From Symsagittifera roscoffensis (taxonomy: Eukaryota > Xenacoelomorpha > Acoela > Convolutidae): a stretch of 64,000 nt of DNA. The position numbers and the translations under genes were made by a program. Within the stretch, counting starts at the first letter, position 1. Every line of letters begins with the position of its first letter. The stretch is taken from positions 51,492,028-51,556,027 of the forward strand of contig NC_087062.1 in NCBI RefSeq assembly GCF_963678635.1, read 5' to 3'. The notes beneath the pieces are model-generated. The model had not been told where the DNA came from. It did no database searches and saw only the letters and a program-made list of their open reading frames with translations. Of the stretch, positions 10,929 through 20,910 are shown piece by piece.

Positions 10929-12503
10929 GAGTTGTTAGAATTATCTTTCTGCAATTCAAAGGATGGATGATGAACGTAGGTATTTGGCGAACATCATATT
11001 CTTGTCCGGTTCCTCTTGTTAAAGAAGTTCCAGGACGCTGGAGTTAGGAACATCAATCGTTGTGTCGTCTTGTGACAACGACTGGAATCCCCAATGAAAT
11101 CAATCTGATTTCAAAATGGTTTGCTATGACGGGTTTTTCTGTATTATGTAGAGAACTTGTTTTGTGTTCAACCTCGTCTGGGAATGGCGTGGAGATCGTG
11201 TGTGGAAGGGATGCCTCGTAACTCGGATCTGCACGTATACTTGAACATCGAGGTGGTCATTGGTCTAGTTCAATGAAGTCCTTTTCTGCGAAGTCAAGTC
11301 GTACTCTCAATCCTTTGAGTTGTGATTGTGGACGGCATATCGGTTATGGTTAGCCATTCTTGTTCGAGTGTGATGAAATCATTTTGTCTTTGGATGTTCG
11401 TCTTTGTTGTTGTGTGTTGATCTATATACTGCAAGGTATGATTTACATTTTATAAAACTTTTTTAGTTCGGTTTTTTAATCATGAATTTAGTTAGTTGTT
11501 TTCACAAAAGCATTTTGTTTTAGTTCGGTTATTTTGAAGAGTTACTCACCCTTGAGTACCTCTTATTAAAAATAGAAGTGTGGTCACAAAGCGTGGATGT
11601 AGCGCGGTGGGTAAGGCCGGCTATAGAGCATGCTCAGGACATCCTCTCTGGTGGGTTAGGCCAGGAGTGGGAGTATGATTTCGTGCTGTTTCTATGAGAG
11701 GTCCTGTTATGTGATAACGTTTTATGTTGGGTTTATGTTGGTCTTTCTTATGTTTCTTTGGTTGTGTCCTTTTTTCAAAAATCAAATTGTTTATGGTATG
11801 GGTTTGTCTTGCGACTTTTTTTTGTTTTATTATTTCTTTCTTAGACTTTATAATAGTCTTTAAAAGAATAAATTATCCAGTTTTAAACTGGGTTAATCCG
11901 GTTTGGGTACCGTTGGTTTTCTTTTCTTAGTCATGCTGTTATTTTATGATTTGTGGTGTTTAGTAAGCTGCGTTGGTTAGTTTGCTTTAGTATATAATTC
12001 CTTTCCAACCGGGTAAAGGAAAGTTTGAAACTTGTTATCGCGTGTTAGAGTTGTTGAGTGTTAAAACTTGAAACTCAAAATCATTATTCAAACAGTTCTT
12101 TGTGGGCGAGCTGTGCGAGTTTGGATAGAATTCTTGTGCGAGTGAATGAAAATATCAAAAAGTTAGTACTGCTTTTTCATTTTATCAATTTATTACATAG
12201 AATTTCAAAATTACTGCTTTTTTGGGAAAATTTAAAGTTATAAATTTTCATCGTAATTAAATTTACTGCTTCATGGGGAAACAATTTATAAATTAATTTA
12301 ATACATTTGGTATGAATTTTATTATATTATTTTGTGCAAAATATTAATGAAGTTTAGAAGAATTTTAAAAGGTTTATTTTTTATTTTTATTTTCCGTTTT
12401 TTGCAGATGATCGTTGTATGAAGACTAGAAATGTAAAAGAAACATGAATAAAGAATGGTTAGTACTAATTTAAATTTATTAGTGAAGAATATGTATAAAT
12501 TAT
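10929..12503 (-). other. Retroelement 3' noncoding region of element 2
   Basis: Collinear with 2653-4186 but diverged by many substitutions and small indels. No supported ORF. A pyrimidine tract ending TTTTTTGCAG (about 12397-12406) lies on the + strand, antisense to the element; it resembles a splice acceptor but has no evident exon. Confidence 0.5.
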
Positions 12504-12512
12504 ACTTACCTG
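12504..12512 (-). promoter_or_regulatory. Conserved splice donor after the post-env ORF, element 2
   Basis: CAG|GTAAGT on the minus strand directly after the TAA of the post-env ORF, identical in sequence and position to 2644-2652 although neighbouring sequence has diverged. Confidence 0.55.
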
Positions 12513-14301
12513 TTAGTCGTCGGGGAAAAAACCGTGGGGGAAGATGTCGTGTATTATGTCGGAATTTGTTAATAATTTTGATAGTATGCGAATGATGTTT
12601 TTAGTTTGGAGCAGTGGCCAAAGCAATTGAAATGCTTTAATGGTTTTTAGTTCTTCGGTGCCTACTGCAAACTCATAAGGTCTGTTTTGAATGAGGTTAT
12701 ACATTTTGTGATTATATTTAGTATTGTGAATGAATTCTTATATCGGGATTTCTATAGGCTGGATAAATTCATGTGGAATAAGGAAGGGTCTGGATTCTTC
12801 GGCGTTAAAGGTCTTCGTGATGGGACAAAATATATACATTTGTGTTACTGGGTCATAATTGCGGAGTATGCCGTGGAGGTTAGTACCTTTGATGCAATGA
12901 GTGAAATTAAGAAAAAATGGTGAAGTGTACTTCGAGTTAAGAAACTGAAAACGATAGTGTGGTTGTCTTGATGGAGTATGTAAGTCAAAATGATTTTGTA
13001 TGAAGCGATAGTATGTATATGTATGAGTCTGTTTAGTGCGTAACATAATGTCGTTTGAACAGTGCAAATCGCGTTCATATGCTGCAAGGAAGTGAAAGGT
13101 TAGTGAAAATAACTGAAATTTGTCTTTGAAACTTTCATAAGCTTAAATATCATTTAGTGCTTCAGAAATGATGTGATCGTATTTTCTAACAAAAATATTA
13201 AGTGTGAATACATATGACGTTTTGATGAAAAATTTTTCTGTTAGTTGTGGGTTAGCGAAGCGGTCGTCATCTAGAAATTGGTCTTGATTAGTTCGGATGA
13301 TATTGTGGTCGTAAAATTCTATTGTAAATTCGTTAGCTCGGGGTGCAGTGAATGTTTTTAGTGATTTTTTATATCCTATATAAGTAAATTGTCTAGGTGT
13401 TAGTGTTGCGGTGAGTCTATATAGCATATCTTTATTCTTTTCTATATCGTTATGAGTACTAGATAGTGGCAGGCAAAGGGGATTAGTAAAATGGTAATAT
13501 GCTGTCCAGTGAAGTGTCGGCATTAAAACATGTTCATCTACAAAACTACGTGTGTCGTTAGTGTCGTTACGTGCGTTTAAAGTATATTGTGGGAATGAGG
13601 GTAAGGTGATTGCTAGAAATCTTTCGTGTTGGTGTGGTGTGGATGATTAATATATTCGCAGGCTGTTCCTGGTTTGGTCGGGAATATATGGTTCGGGAAT
13701 TTTCTTTTAAAAGTGCGATAACCTCGGTGAGTCCTATTTGATGATTCGGTGGATGTGGATGATTGTGCTAATGAGGCAGTATAAGCTGAAGAGGGTGTAG
13801 GAGTAGGTGGGTTTGAGGATTCTATTGTGGATGAAATTTGATTTATAGTGAGGATGTTAGGGTGTATTAGCTGTTGTTGTAGGGTGATAAAATTACCGAG
13901 TTCCTGGGAGATTTGGGGGGTATCTGGAGAATTATTAGATGATCGGTCGGAATGAAATGGAGAATAGATTGGGGAGTAGAAACGGATGGGAGTGGATTAT
14001 TTGGTGGGATCGGTTGAAAAGGGGGTTTTGAAAAAACTGAGGAGTTAGTTTGAAAATTATTGGATGGAGATGGTTCGGAGTCTGCAAATTCGTCAGGGGT
14101 TTCTATATTAGGGTTATAAAGTTGTGAAATGGAGTATAAAACTGAAATATCTGAATTAGTATCCGAATTCATGCTTGATGATATATTAATAGTTGGAAAA
14201 TCGGGTGGCGGGAAAGCAAAAAGTGGGATTATTGGGATTGGAGTGTTGAGGTTGGTTGGATGGGAATTTGAGCGGTGTAGGGATCCAAGTTGTCGGCTCA
14301 T
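12513..14301 (-). pseudogene. Post-env ORF, broken copy (element 2)
   Basis: Collinear with the intact 601-codon ORF at 838-2643 but split into open pieces at 14301-13867, 13523-13143, 13067-12738 and 12704-12513. Readable lesions include a CAA-to-TAA type stop near 13145 and a TTA-to-TAA stop near 12738; the N-terminal low-complexity part carries frameshifts near 13990 and 13600. The ATGA overlap with env (ATG at 14301-14299, TGA at 14300-14298) and the FFPDD C-terminus are preserved. The protein family is unknown. Confidence 0.8.
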
Positions 14302-16970
14302 CGGGGGCTAAAAAAATGATTATTTTGAGACTGAAAAGCGGTGGTATGGGGTTGTTCTATAATTTGTTCATATGTATTATCATCTTGTGAATGATGTGTC
14401 ATTATATGTTGTATGGGACTTTGCGATATGTTTGGTCTAAAATTTGGGTTATGTGTTATTGCTAGGTTTCGAAAATTACGTGGGACTAAGGATAATGGAT
14501 GGTTATGTGGTAGGGGTGGCAACTGTGGTGCGGTAGGTGTTACTTCTATGTTATTATGTTCTTCGTCGTATGTGTTCTGTCTTGTCGCTATTTTTTCATT
14601 ATATTCTTTTATTTGTGCGTCTAGAAGAATTTTGTTTATTGATGATGAAAAAATTCCAAAAAATCCTGCAAATAGTATGCGTGCTACACTTGCTTGTCTA
14701 TTTACTTGTGTGTGTATAGCGCATGTGTTATAGATTCCTTTTAAAAGTGAAAAAAGAAATCCTATTAAGTTAAACATTGCGTATAGGATAGTTAATTTTT
14801 CTAAGATGTAATAGTGCCATCCTAGAAAATCGAGAATTTCTTTTTTTAGTGTAACAAAGCTAAAAATATTTATAGGTGAAATATCTTGTGGTCTGTATTT
14901 TTCATCGTTTAGATATATATAGTCTTTAATGTCTTTAAAATATCCGCTATAATATTGTGTATAAATATCTGCAAATCCTGCGGTTTCGGCAAGTTTTCGT
15001 AAATTTTGATCAATTGATTGTCTTTGTATAGTGTCCATTTGTGTTAATAATTTTTGGAATTGTTGTGTTCTAATGTGGTGTTGGATATCTGATTTTGAAT
15101 ATATTTCAATTGATTGTAAATCAATATTTGGATTACGAGCAATAGCTCTGATGCTTTCGGGTGAAAATTTTTTGAGTGATTGCATTAACATAGGGTATGG
15201 AGTAAAAAAATAATATTTATCTTCATCAGGGTTCAATTGTACTACATTGTGGCTATTTTCTGATCCACATGGGACTGCTGTATCCCAAAAATATGTTCGT
15301 CTTGAAAGTGTGTCAACAAAATGTACCTTATTGTTATAAAATATAGGGATTCTTTTATAGCAGCGTTTATCTTCAAAAACATATAGTGGTGATACTTTTT
15401 GGTACAAGTATAAAACCATAAAATGTTTCCTTCGTAGTCTAGAAAATTTGATCTATTTCTTGACAATAAATATCCTGCGTAGGGTATTTTTAATACTGCT
15501 AGTGCAAGTGATTGTAGGATTTGTGTCCTTTCTAATTCGCATAGTTGTTGAAGTGTTTCTAATTCAGAGAGTGACATTTCTTAAAAAACTCGACTAATCG
15601 TGTAGTCTAACTTCATATCTAAGTAGATATCATAGTGGATATTACCAAAATAAGTGTTATTCATTAGTGATAGTTCTTGTAAACGTGTACTTCTAGTGTC
15701 ATGTGGCTTTAGTTTTCCACCAGGTTGACTTTTACTTTTTTGAAAATCAACTGGTATATATGATGTTCCTTCGTTTATAGGGTGACTTGTGGCGTATGGG
15801 TCGAATTTTATTTTTCCAGTGGTCATGTCGAATCCTTTTTCGTATTCAACTAATATCTCGGAGTATTGTGTTTTGTGAAGTGGATTTCTGTATTTACATG
15901 CAAGTTCTGTTTCTTGATATATTTGAAAACGTGTCAATTTATTTTCTATATTGTGTATATTTCTAAAATTAGAACTTTGTTTTCGTGATGGATCGACTTG
16001 TTCATATGGAATTGATTGTGTAAAATATTTTTCGTGAAATTTTATCATACGAGCGTGTATTTTTGCTACTTGAAATGTTGTACATGTGTCTTCGGGGAAC
16101 CAAACAATTGTTGCTTGTGTTCGTGTTGTAGGGTCACAATAGCCTTGATCGTTTTTACAGGGTAATCTAATTCCTTGATAGATCATTGTGTTGTCAGATA
16201 AATCGCGTGTGAGTTGTATTTTTTCGAGTTGTATTTTCCAATCGAAAAACATTATTTCTTGATACCCTTTATTTTTCGTGTCTGCTTTGCAGTTTGATGG
16301 GTCATTTATACCAATGTGTGGTATCCAGTGTTTATCGTGTATGTCATAAGTTAATCTTCCGTGTGCGCCGTTGTATGGGTATTTTTCATCTAGTTTTATA
16401 TGTCCTTGATATCTTTCAAGTTCTGCTTGATGTACAGAATCGGCAAAGACTTGAAAATATACTAGTTTTTTGTTGGTGTTTTTATTTCTTGTGATATTTA
16501 GTCTAAGTAGCTTGTTTTTTTAAATCATCGGGATTTAGATGCAGAAGTCATTCTATATTACTTTGGTAGAATGATTCGTGGTCAAGTCGGTTTTTATTTC
16601 CGTTTGAAACTTGTGAACAATGTACTTTCTTTTCGGAAAATGTTGCTGTAAATTTATATCCTGCGACTGTTGTTGCTCGGGCTTTTGAATACAGTGTCGC
16701 TATTACAGTTGTAGTTTCTATAGCTTGTGGTTCTGTTTCGCATTGTGATACTTGATTTATTGCATATTTGTGTAGTGTTTTTTGTTCATTTTCTTCACAA
16801 TCGTAGTGTGGTACTAATAAGTCCTAGGGTCCTGTGCGAGGAGAAGGATTTGTGTTCTGATCGGAAAATATTAGAAAAAAGATTTGTTGAAATATCAATA
16901 TTTTTACAATATACATGTGTATGATAATCCTGAGTATGGGTTATAAAATGTGATGTAACCAATTGTCTTT
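14298..16970 (-). pseudogene. Envelope-like glycoprotein gene of element 2, degenerate N-terminal half
   Basis: About 2.7 kb of env. The C-terminal block is open from 15419 to 14298 (373 codons): a Cys-aromatic ectodomain pattern (CYKRIP, FVDTLSRRTY, VPCGS, FFTPYP), then two hydrophobic segments and a polar tail. Upstream is an open block from about 16510 to 15581, containing NDPSNC and several Cys, and a further Cys-bearing piece at about 16800-16530. Breaks: an in-frame TAA at about 15581, a frameshift near 15430, and a run of seven A/T near 16515-16521 where the frame shifts. The layout (large ectodomain, C-terminal membrane anchor, located after integrase) is that of an errantivirus-like env. 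Resemblance to chuvirus-type glycoproteins is from recalled motif patterns and needs a profile search. Confidence 0.65.
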
Positions 16971-17039
16971 TTGATATATCTGTCAAACTTATATATTACT
17001 TCAGTTGTTATAAATGGTGGTGGTAGCGGTTGAGCTGTT

Positions 17040-18047
17040 ATATGGGTGAGTTTAATGGGTAAGGATGTTGAACAATGTTGTTAAGTTTAATCGTGATTTC
17101 GAATTTTAATTGTAGACTGTTTTGTTGGAGTATTTGGACGTTATGGTCACGAATGTCTTCGTGGATGTCTTGTCTATATTGTAGTCTATTGAGTGCCCAA
17201 TTGTGGAGTCGGTTATTTTCTGGATGTTGTCCAAATAATTGTAGAGGTGCTGTGAACGTGTTCCAATCTAATCTTAAAGGGATATTTGTTGATGATTGTT
17301 CTCGATATCTAGCGTCGAGGTTATTTGGAAAATTGAGGGGGAAAGGCGTCGGTGAAATCTGGCTGATTGATGGTGTTGATGGTAGTGATAATGTTTCTGG
17401 TAGTGATGATGATGTTGTTGTATCCGTAGAAATATCTATTTGGTCATTTATTAAATTTGGTTCACCTTGTGTGAATGAGTGTGCAATATGGTAGTCGTGA
17501 TGTTTGGTTGGGGGGGGGGGGGGTTAAAGGGATTGTCACGTATTTGTTCAGATCTTGGTGTTGAACCTAAGTAATCTGAGGGTATACTTGAGATGCTACG
17601 TTGTGAAAGAAGTGTAGGGGTTTCTGGTAATGTGCTATTTGGGTTTTCTGGAGTTATTGGTGATGAGGATTGGGGTATATCAAAATGAACTCGGGGGGTT
17701 TGAAAATTTCTATTTCGTCGTGGATGTATAATTTGTCTATTTATTTCAATTGTATTCTGATTTTGACTATTGTGTCTTATTCTACTTAATTCTTGTGGTA
17801 ATGTTGGGTATAAGTTATATGTTGGTTCACTTAGGGGTGCCTGTTGCTGAACTGGTTCTAATGGTTCGGATAAGCGAGCGTGTCTTTCTTCAAAAGTGTA
17901 TGGGTTATCTTGGAAAGAAATTCGTGTGGATGTTTGGGGGTTTTGGGTAGTTGTAGGTATTGTCGGGTTTTCTTGGGACGATGTCGGTGAAGACTGATTG
18001 TGTGATTGTTGGTTAGCAATTTTTAAAAGTATTCTGATTGATTTTTT
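17040..18047 (-). pseudogene. Ser/Pro/Asn-rich ORF remnant between pol and env
   Basis: The minus strand reads as a low-complexity Ser/Pro/Thr/Gln/Asn protein through most of this interval, in more than one frame. It includes a polar helical stretch around 17220-17090 (LQYRQDIHEDIRDHNVQIL) that could form a coiled coil. A run of about 15 C/G at 17510-17524 interrupts the frame and would encode poly-Pro. It may be the N-terminal mucin-like part of env or a separate structural ORF; its composition resembles the N-terminus of the post-env ORF. I do not recognise it. Confidence 0.4.
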
Positions 18048-18152
18048 CTAGTGAAAAAATTTATGTTTATTGTAGTATTCTTCAAGGAAAAGAATTAAAA
18101 GGATTGTTGCTAAAGCGAATGTGATTATTGCCTTTTTTATACATTTGCACAT
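18048..18152 (-). CDS. Small membrane ORF (34 aa) between pol and env
   Basis: ATG to TAG, 34 codons. MCKCIKKA is followed by about 15 hydrophobic residues (IITFALATILLILFL) and a charged tail. It looks like a signal peptide or single-pass membrane peptide and may be the first exon or leader of env. No second copy is in the window to test conservation. Confidence 0.3.
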   Translation of the reverse strand: MCKCIKKAIITFALATILLILFLEEYYNKHKFFH

Positions 18153-18237
18153 TGTCAATATTAGGGATGATAAAAATGTTATAAAAATTACAAATATTTA
18201 AAAAAATCTCTGTTCTACTAAAAATTGTTCGTATCAT

Positions 18238-18477
18238 TTAAATAAACTTTGGGTTATCGTACCTGTGAATATGGTCAATGATTTGGGAAAGTTGGAGATA
18301 TATTTCAAATAGGGAGTAGAAAATTAAAAAAATGTTGCAAAAAATGATTAAAATTATTATAAAAGCTTCCAAGGTATCAAAGAGAAATATGAATAAAAGT
18401 TTAAGTACTGTGGAAAAGTTTATGAAAATAGTGAAAATTGTATTTTTAAAGATATTGACTGATCGAGAGAAGAGCAT
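18238..18477 (-). CDS. Hydrophobic small ORF (79 aa) between pol and env
   Basis: Complete 79-codon frame with a long hydrophobic core (about residues 22-62, Ile/Leu/Phe-rich) compatible with one or two membrane helices, and a polar His/Asp/Asn tail. It lies after integrase and before env in the element. Not recognised; AT-rich base composition alone can give such frames. Confidence 0.3.
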   Translation of the reverse strand: MLFSRSVNIFKNTIFTIFINFSTVLKLLFIFLFDTLEAFIIILIIFCNIFLIFYSLFEIYLQLSQIIDHIHRYDNPKFI

Positions 18478-19349
18478 TTAAGAAATGATTTCTTGGTCGA
18501 ATATTTTTTGTTGTTTGGGGCAATTTTCAAGTGTGGTCGAGTTATTTATTGATTTTTTGACAAGTGGGTTGAGTTTTGTGAAAAGTTGTTGGGGGCTAAT
18601 TTTATGGTGTTCGGGAGGTCCTCTTTGCTTTATTTTTATTTGTCAGGTGATCTGGGGTATTTTTGAGATTTTTGTACTTTAGACCAAATGAATACAGTCG
18701 TATTTTTACTTTAGGCTAATTTACCATTTTTGGTTGGAGGGTTTTGGAGGTCTAAGTTGGGAAAATATTGTTGATCTTTGCATTTTTAGATAAGGGAGGG
18801 TTATGATATTATGGTGGTATTTATTTTAGTTGTCAAATCTGGGTTTGCTTATTTTTGACCTGGAGGTTGTAAAGTTATAGTTATAGATATGCCTGGAGTT
18901 TATTATCTTTCGTCTAATAGGTTGGTGTTATAGTTATAGAAGATGACGGATTGAATGATCCTATTGGCTGAATTTGAACTAGAACTGTTGCGTGTTTTGT
19001 CAGCATGTTATTTTGAAAAATGAAGATTCAATATGATCGAGAGGTGCGAGGATTTTAAAATTAAAGTTGTTTTTGAAATTCAACTTTCTTTAATATTTTA
19101 GATTGTGGAATGAATGTTTTGTAGTTTTTACGTGGTTGATTTCTAAGCCGTGATGACTCTCTATGTTTTGATTTCTCGACTTGTTCTTGTGGTAAATTTT
19201 TTTTTAATCATTTTCCTATTTTTCCTTTCTTTTTGAGGTATTTTTGGTCTAGCTTTTTTGTATTGTTTTGAGTTATAGTTGGTTTTGTATTTTGTTTTCC
19301 ATGATGAATGTCGTTTTGTTCATCTATTTTTTTTAATTACTTTTAAACC
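18478..19349. other. AT-rich interval between pol and the small membrane ORFs
   Basis: No supportable coding frame on either strand. Runs of T and G-rich minus-complement tracts only. Confidence 0.4.
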
Positions 19350-20910
19350 TGTGAAAGAATATAATTGAGTTAATTCGCGTAGTGCGTACTCTTTTGGGTG
19401 GTAAAGGCAATAGATTGTTTCGATGTTGAACAATTTTTTTTTGGTTTGAATCGGTAATTTTATATGTTACGTCACTGGGTTTGGCAATTATTTGGTATGG
19501 TCCTTTGCGAAGGGGTTATAATTTTTTAGAAACTCCTTTTTGTGTATTAAAATTAGGTATTAAGACAAATGTTCCAATTTTTAAATCTGAGGGTGTTGTA
19601 AAGCGTGAATTAATTTGTTCATTAATGTTTTGCCTTTGTAACAATTTTTTTTGATACTCTTTGGTAAATTTCATTGTGTTTTTTATCTCTATTTAAAATC
19701 CATTCGGTGTGTGTGCCGGAGGCTAATTTAAGGATTTGTGGGTGATGAAAATGATCTTCATCATGCGTGTGTAAAGGTAGGTTATAACAAACTGAGTCTT
19801 TATTTGGTTGGCAATAACCTTGTGCATTTTTATGAGAGTTTGCTGTAAACATAATTGGTTTACGTGGCTTTTGATTAAAAACCATTTCGTATGGTGACAT
19901 TCCTAGAGGTGTCGTAATTTGTGAATTATATGCTAAGGGAAATAATTTTACATCTGCTGACCATTCTGTGTATCTTGTATCATTTCCATTTATGACACAT
20001 CTAAGATATTCTTGTAGTGAACGGTTCATACCTTCGACTAAACCGTTTGTCCAAGGTGCATGAGATGTACGTGGTTTATGTGACATAGTGTGATGATTTC
20101 ATTATTTATAAATTCTATACCGTTATCTGTAACTAAGATTTCGGGTAATCCGAATTTAGCTATCCAGTGTTCATAAAGTGTTATGTAAGCATAATAAGCA
20201 TTACAATGTGGTACTGGGTTGAGTGCTACATAATGTGTAAATGCATCAACAATTACCTTAATGTAGGAATTTCCTTCAGAGGATGGTGAAATTGGTCCTT
20301 TTGTATCGAATGAAATACGATGGTTATAATATAAACTTTGTCCTTTAAAATCTTGTTTTTGTGCTATTTGTTTTTGATTTGGATAAGGTTTATTTAGCTG
20401 ACATATTATACAATCATTGAATAATACTTTTATCCAAATTGGTGCATTTGGGAAATAAAAATTTTGTGTAACGTTTGAATATGTTTTCTCTGATCCAGAG
20501 TGTCCTTTAGTATTTTGTGTATGTGAAATGTTAAAAGCTATTAGTATCAAACTTAAAGGGAGACAGGGAACTGTAGAATCATTTAATTGATATTCTAGAA
20601 GGTCTGTGTTTTCATTAATTGTTTTATTTTTAAGTTTTCGGAAATATCGGAGGAGTGTTTTATTTCCTAAAATTTTGGTATTTGCTTTTACAGGCTTAGT
20701 TTTGTATTTGTGTCATGATTTTAGTTGTCTAATTACTGGGTCAAGATTTTGATATTGTTTTAAGAGTTCAAGTGTAATTTTATCTGTTGGAGGGAGAAAA
20801 ATATTGTCAATTTCTAATTTTGATAGGGGAGTTGTGTCAAGTGGGTCATGGAGGTCAAAAACTTGATTTATTGTGTATTTTGAATCATTTGTTTGAGATC
20901 CTGATAAATT
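19350..20910 (-). pseudogene. Retroelement integrase with GPY-type C-terminus (pol 3' part)
   Basis: Minus-strand pieces 20550-20038 and 20086-19622 form a Ty3/gypsy integrase: an N-terminal zinc-binding HHCC region (H..TKGHSG...CIICQ), then the DDE core with FDTKGP, TDNGIEF and NGLVEGMNRSL supplying the three acidic residues. A C-terminal segment at about 19620-19380 contains RKGPYQII, the GPY/F module. The stretch 20910-20551 encodes the pre-integrase linker (for example LLRYFRKLKNKT). Lesions: a frameshift at about 20090 after TDNG, a stop before IN at about 20710, and a stop in the GPY region at about 19525. Not functional as read. Confidence 0.85.
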
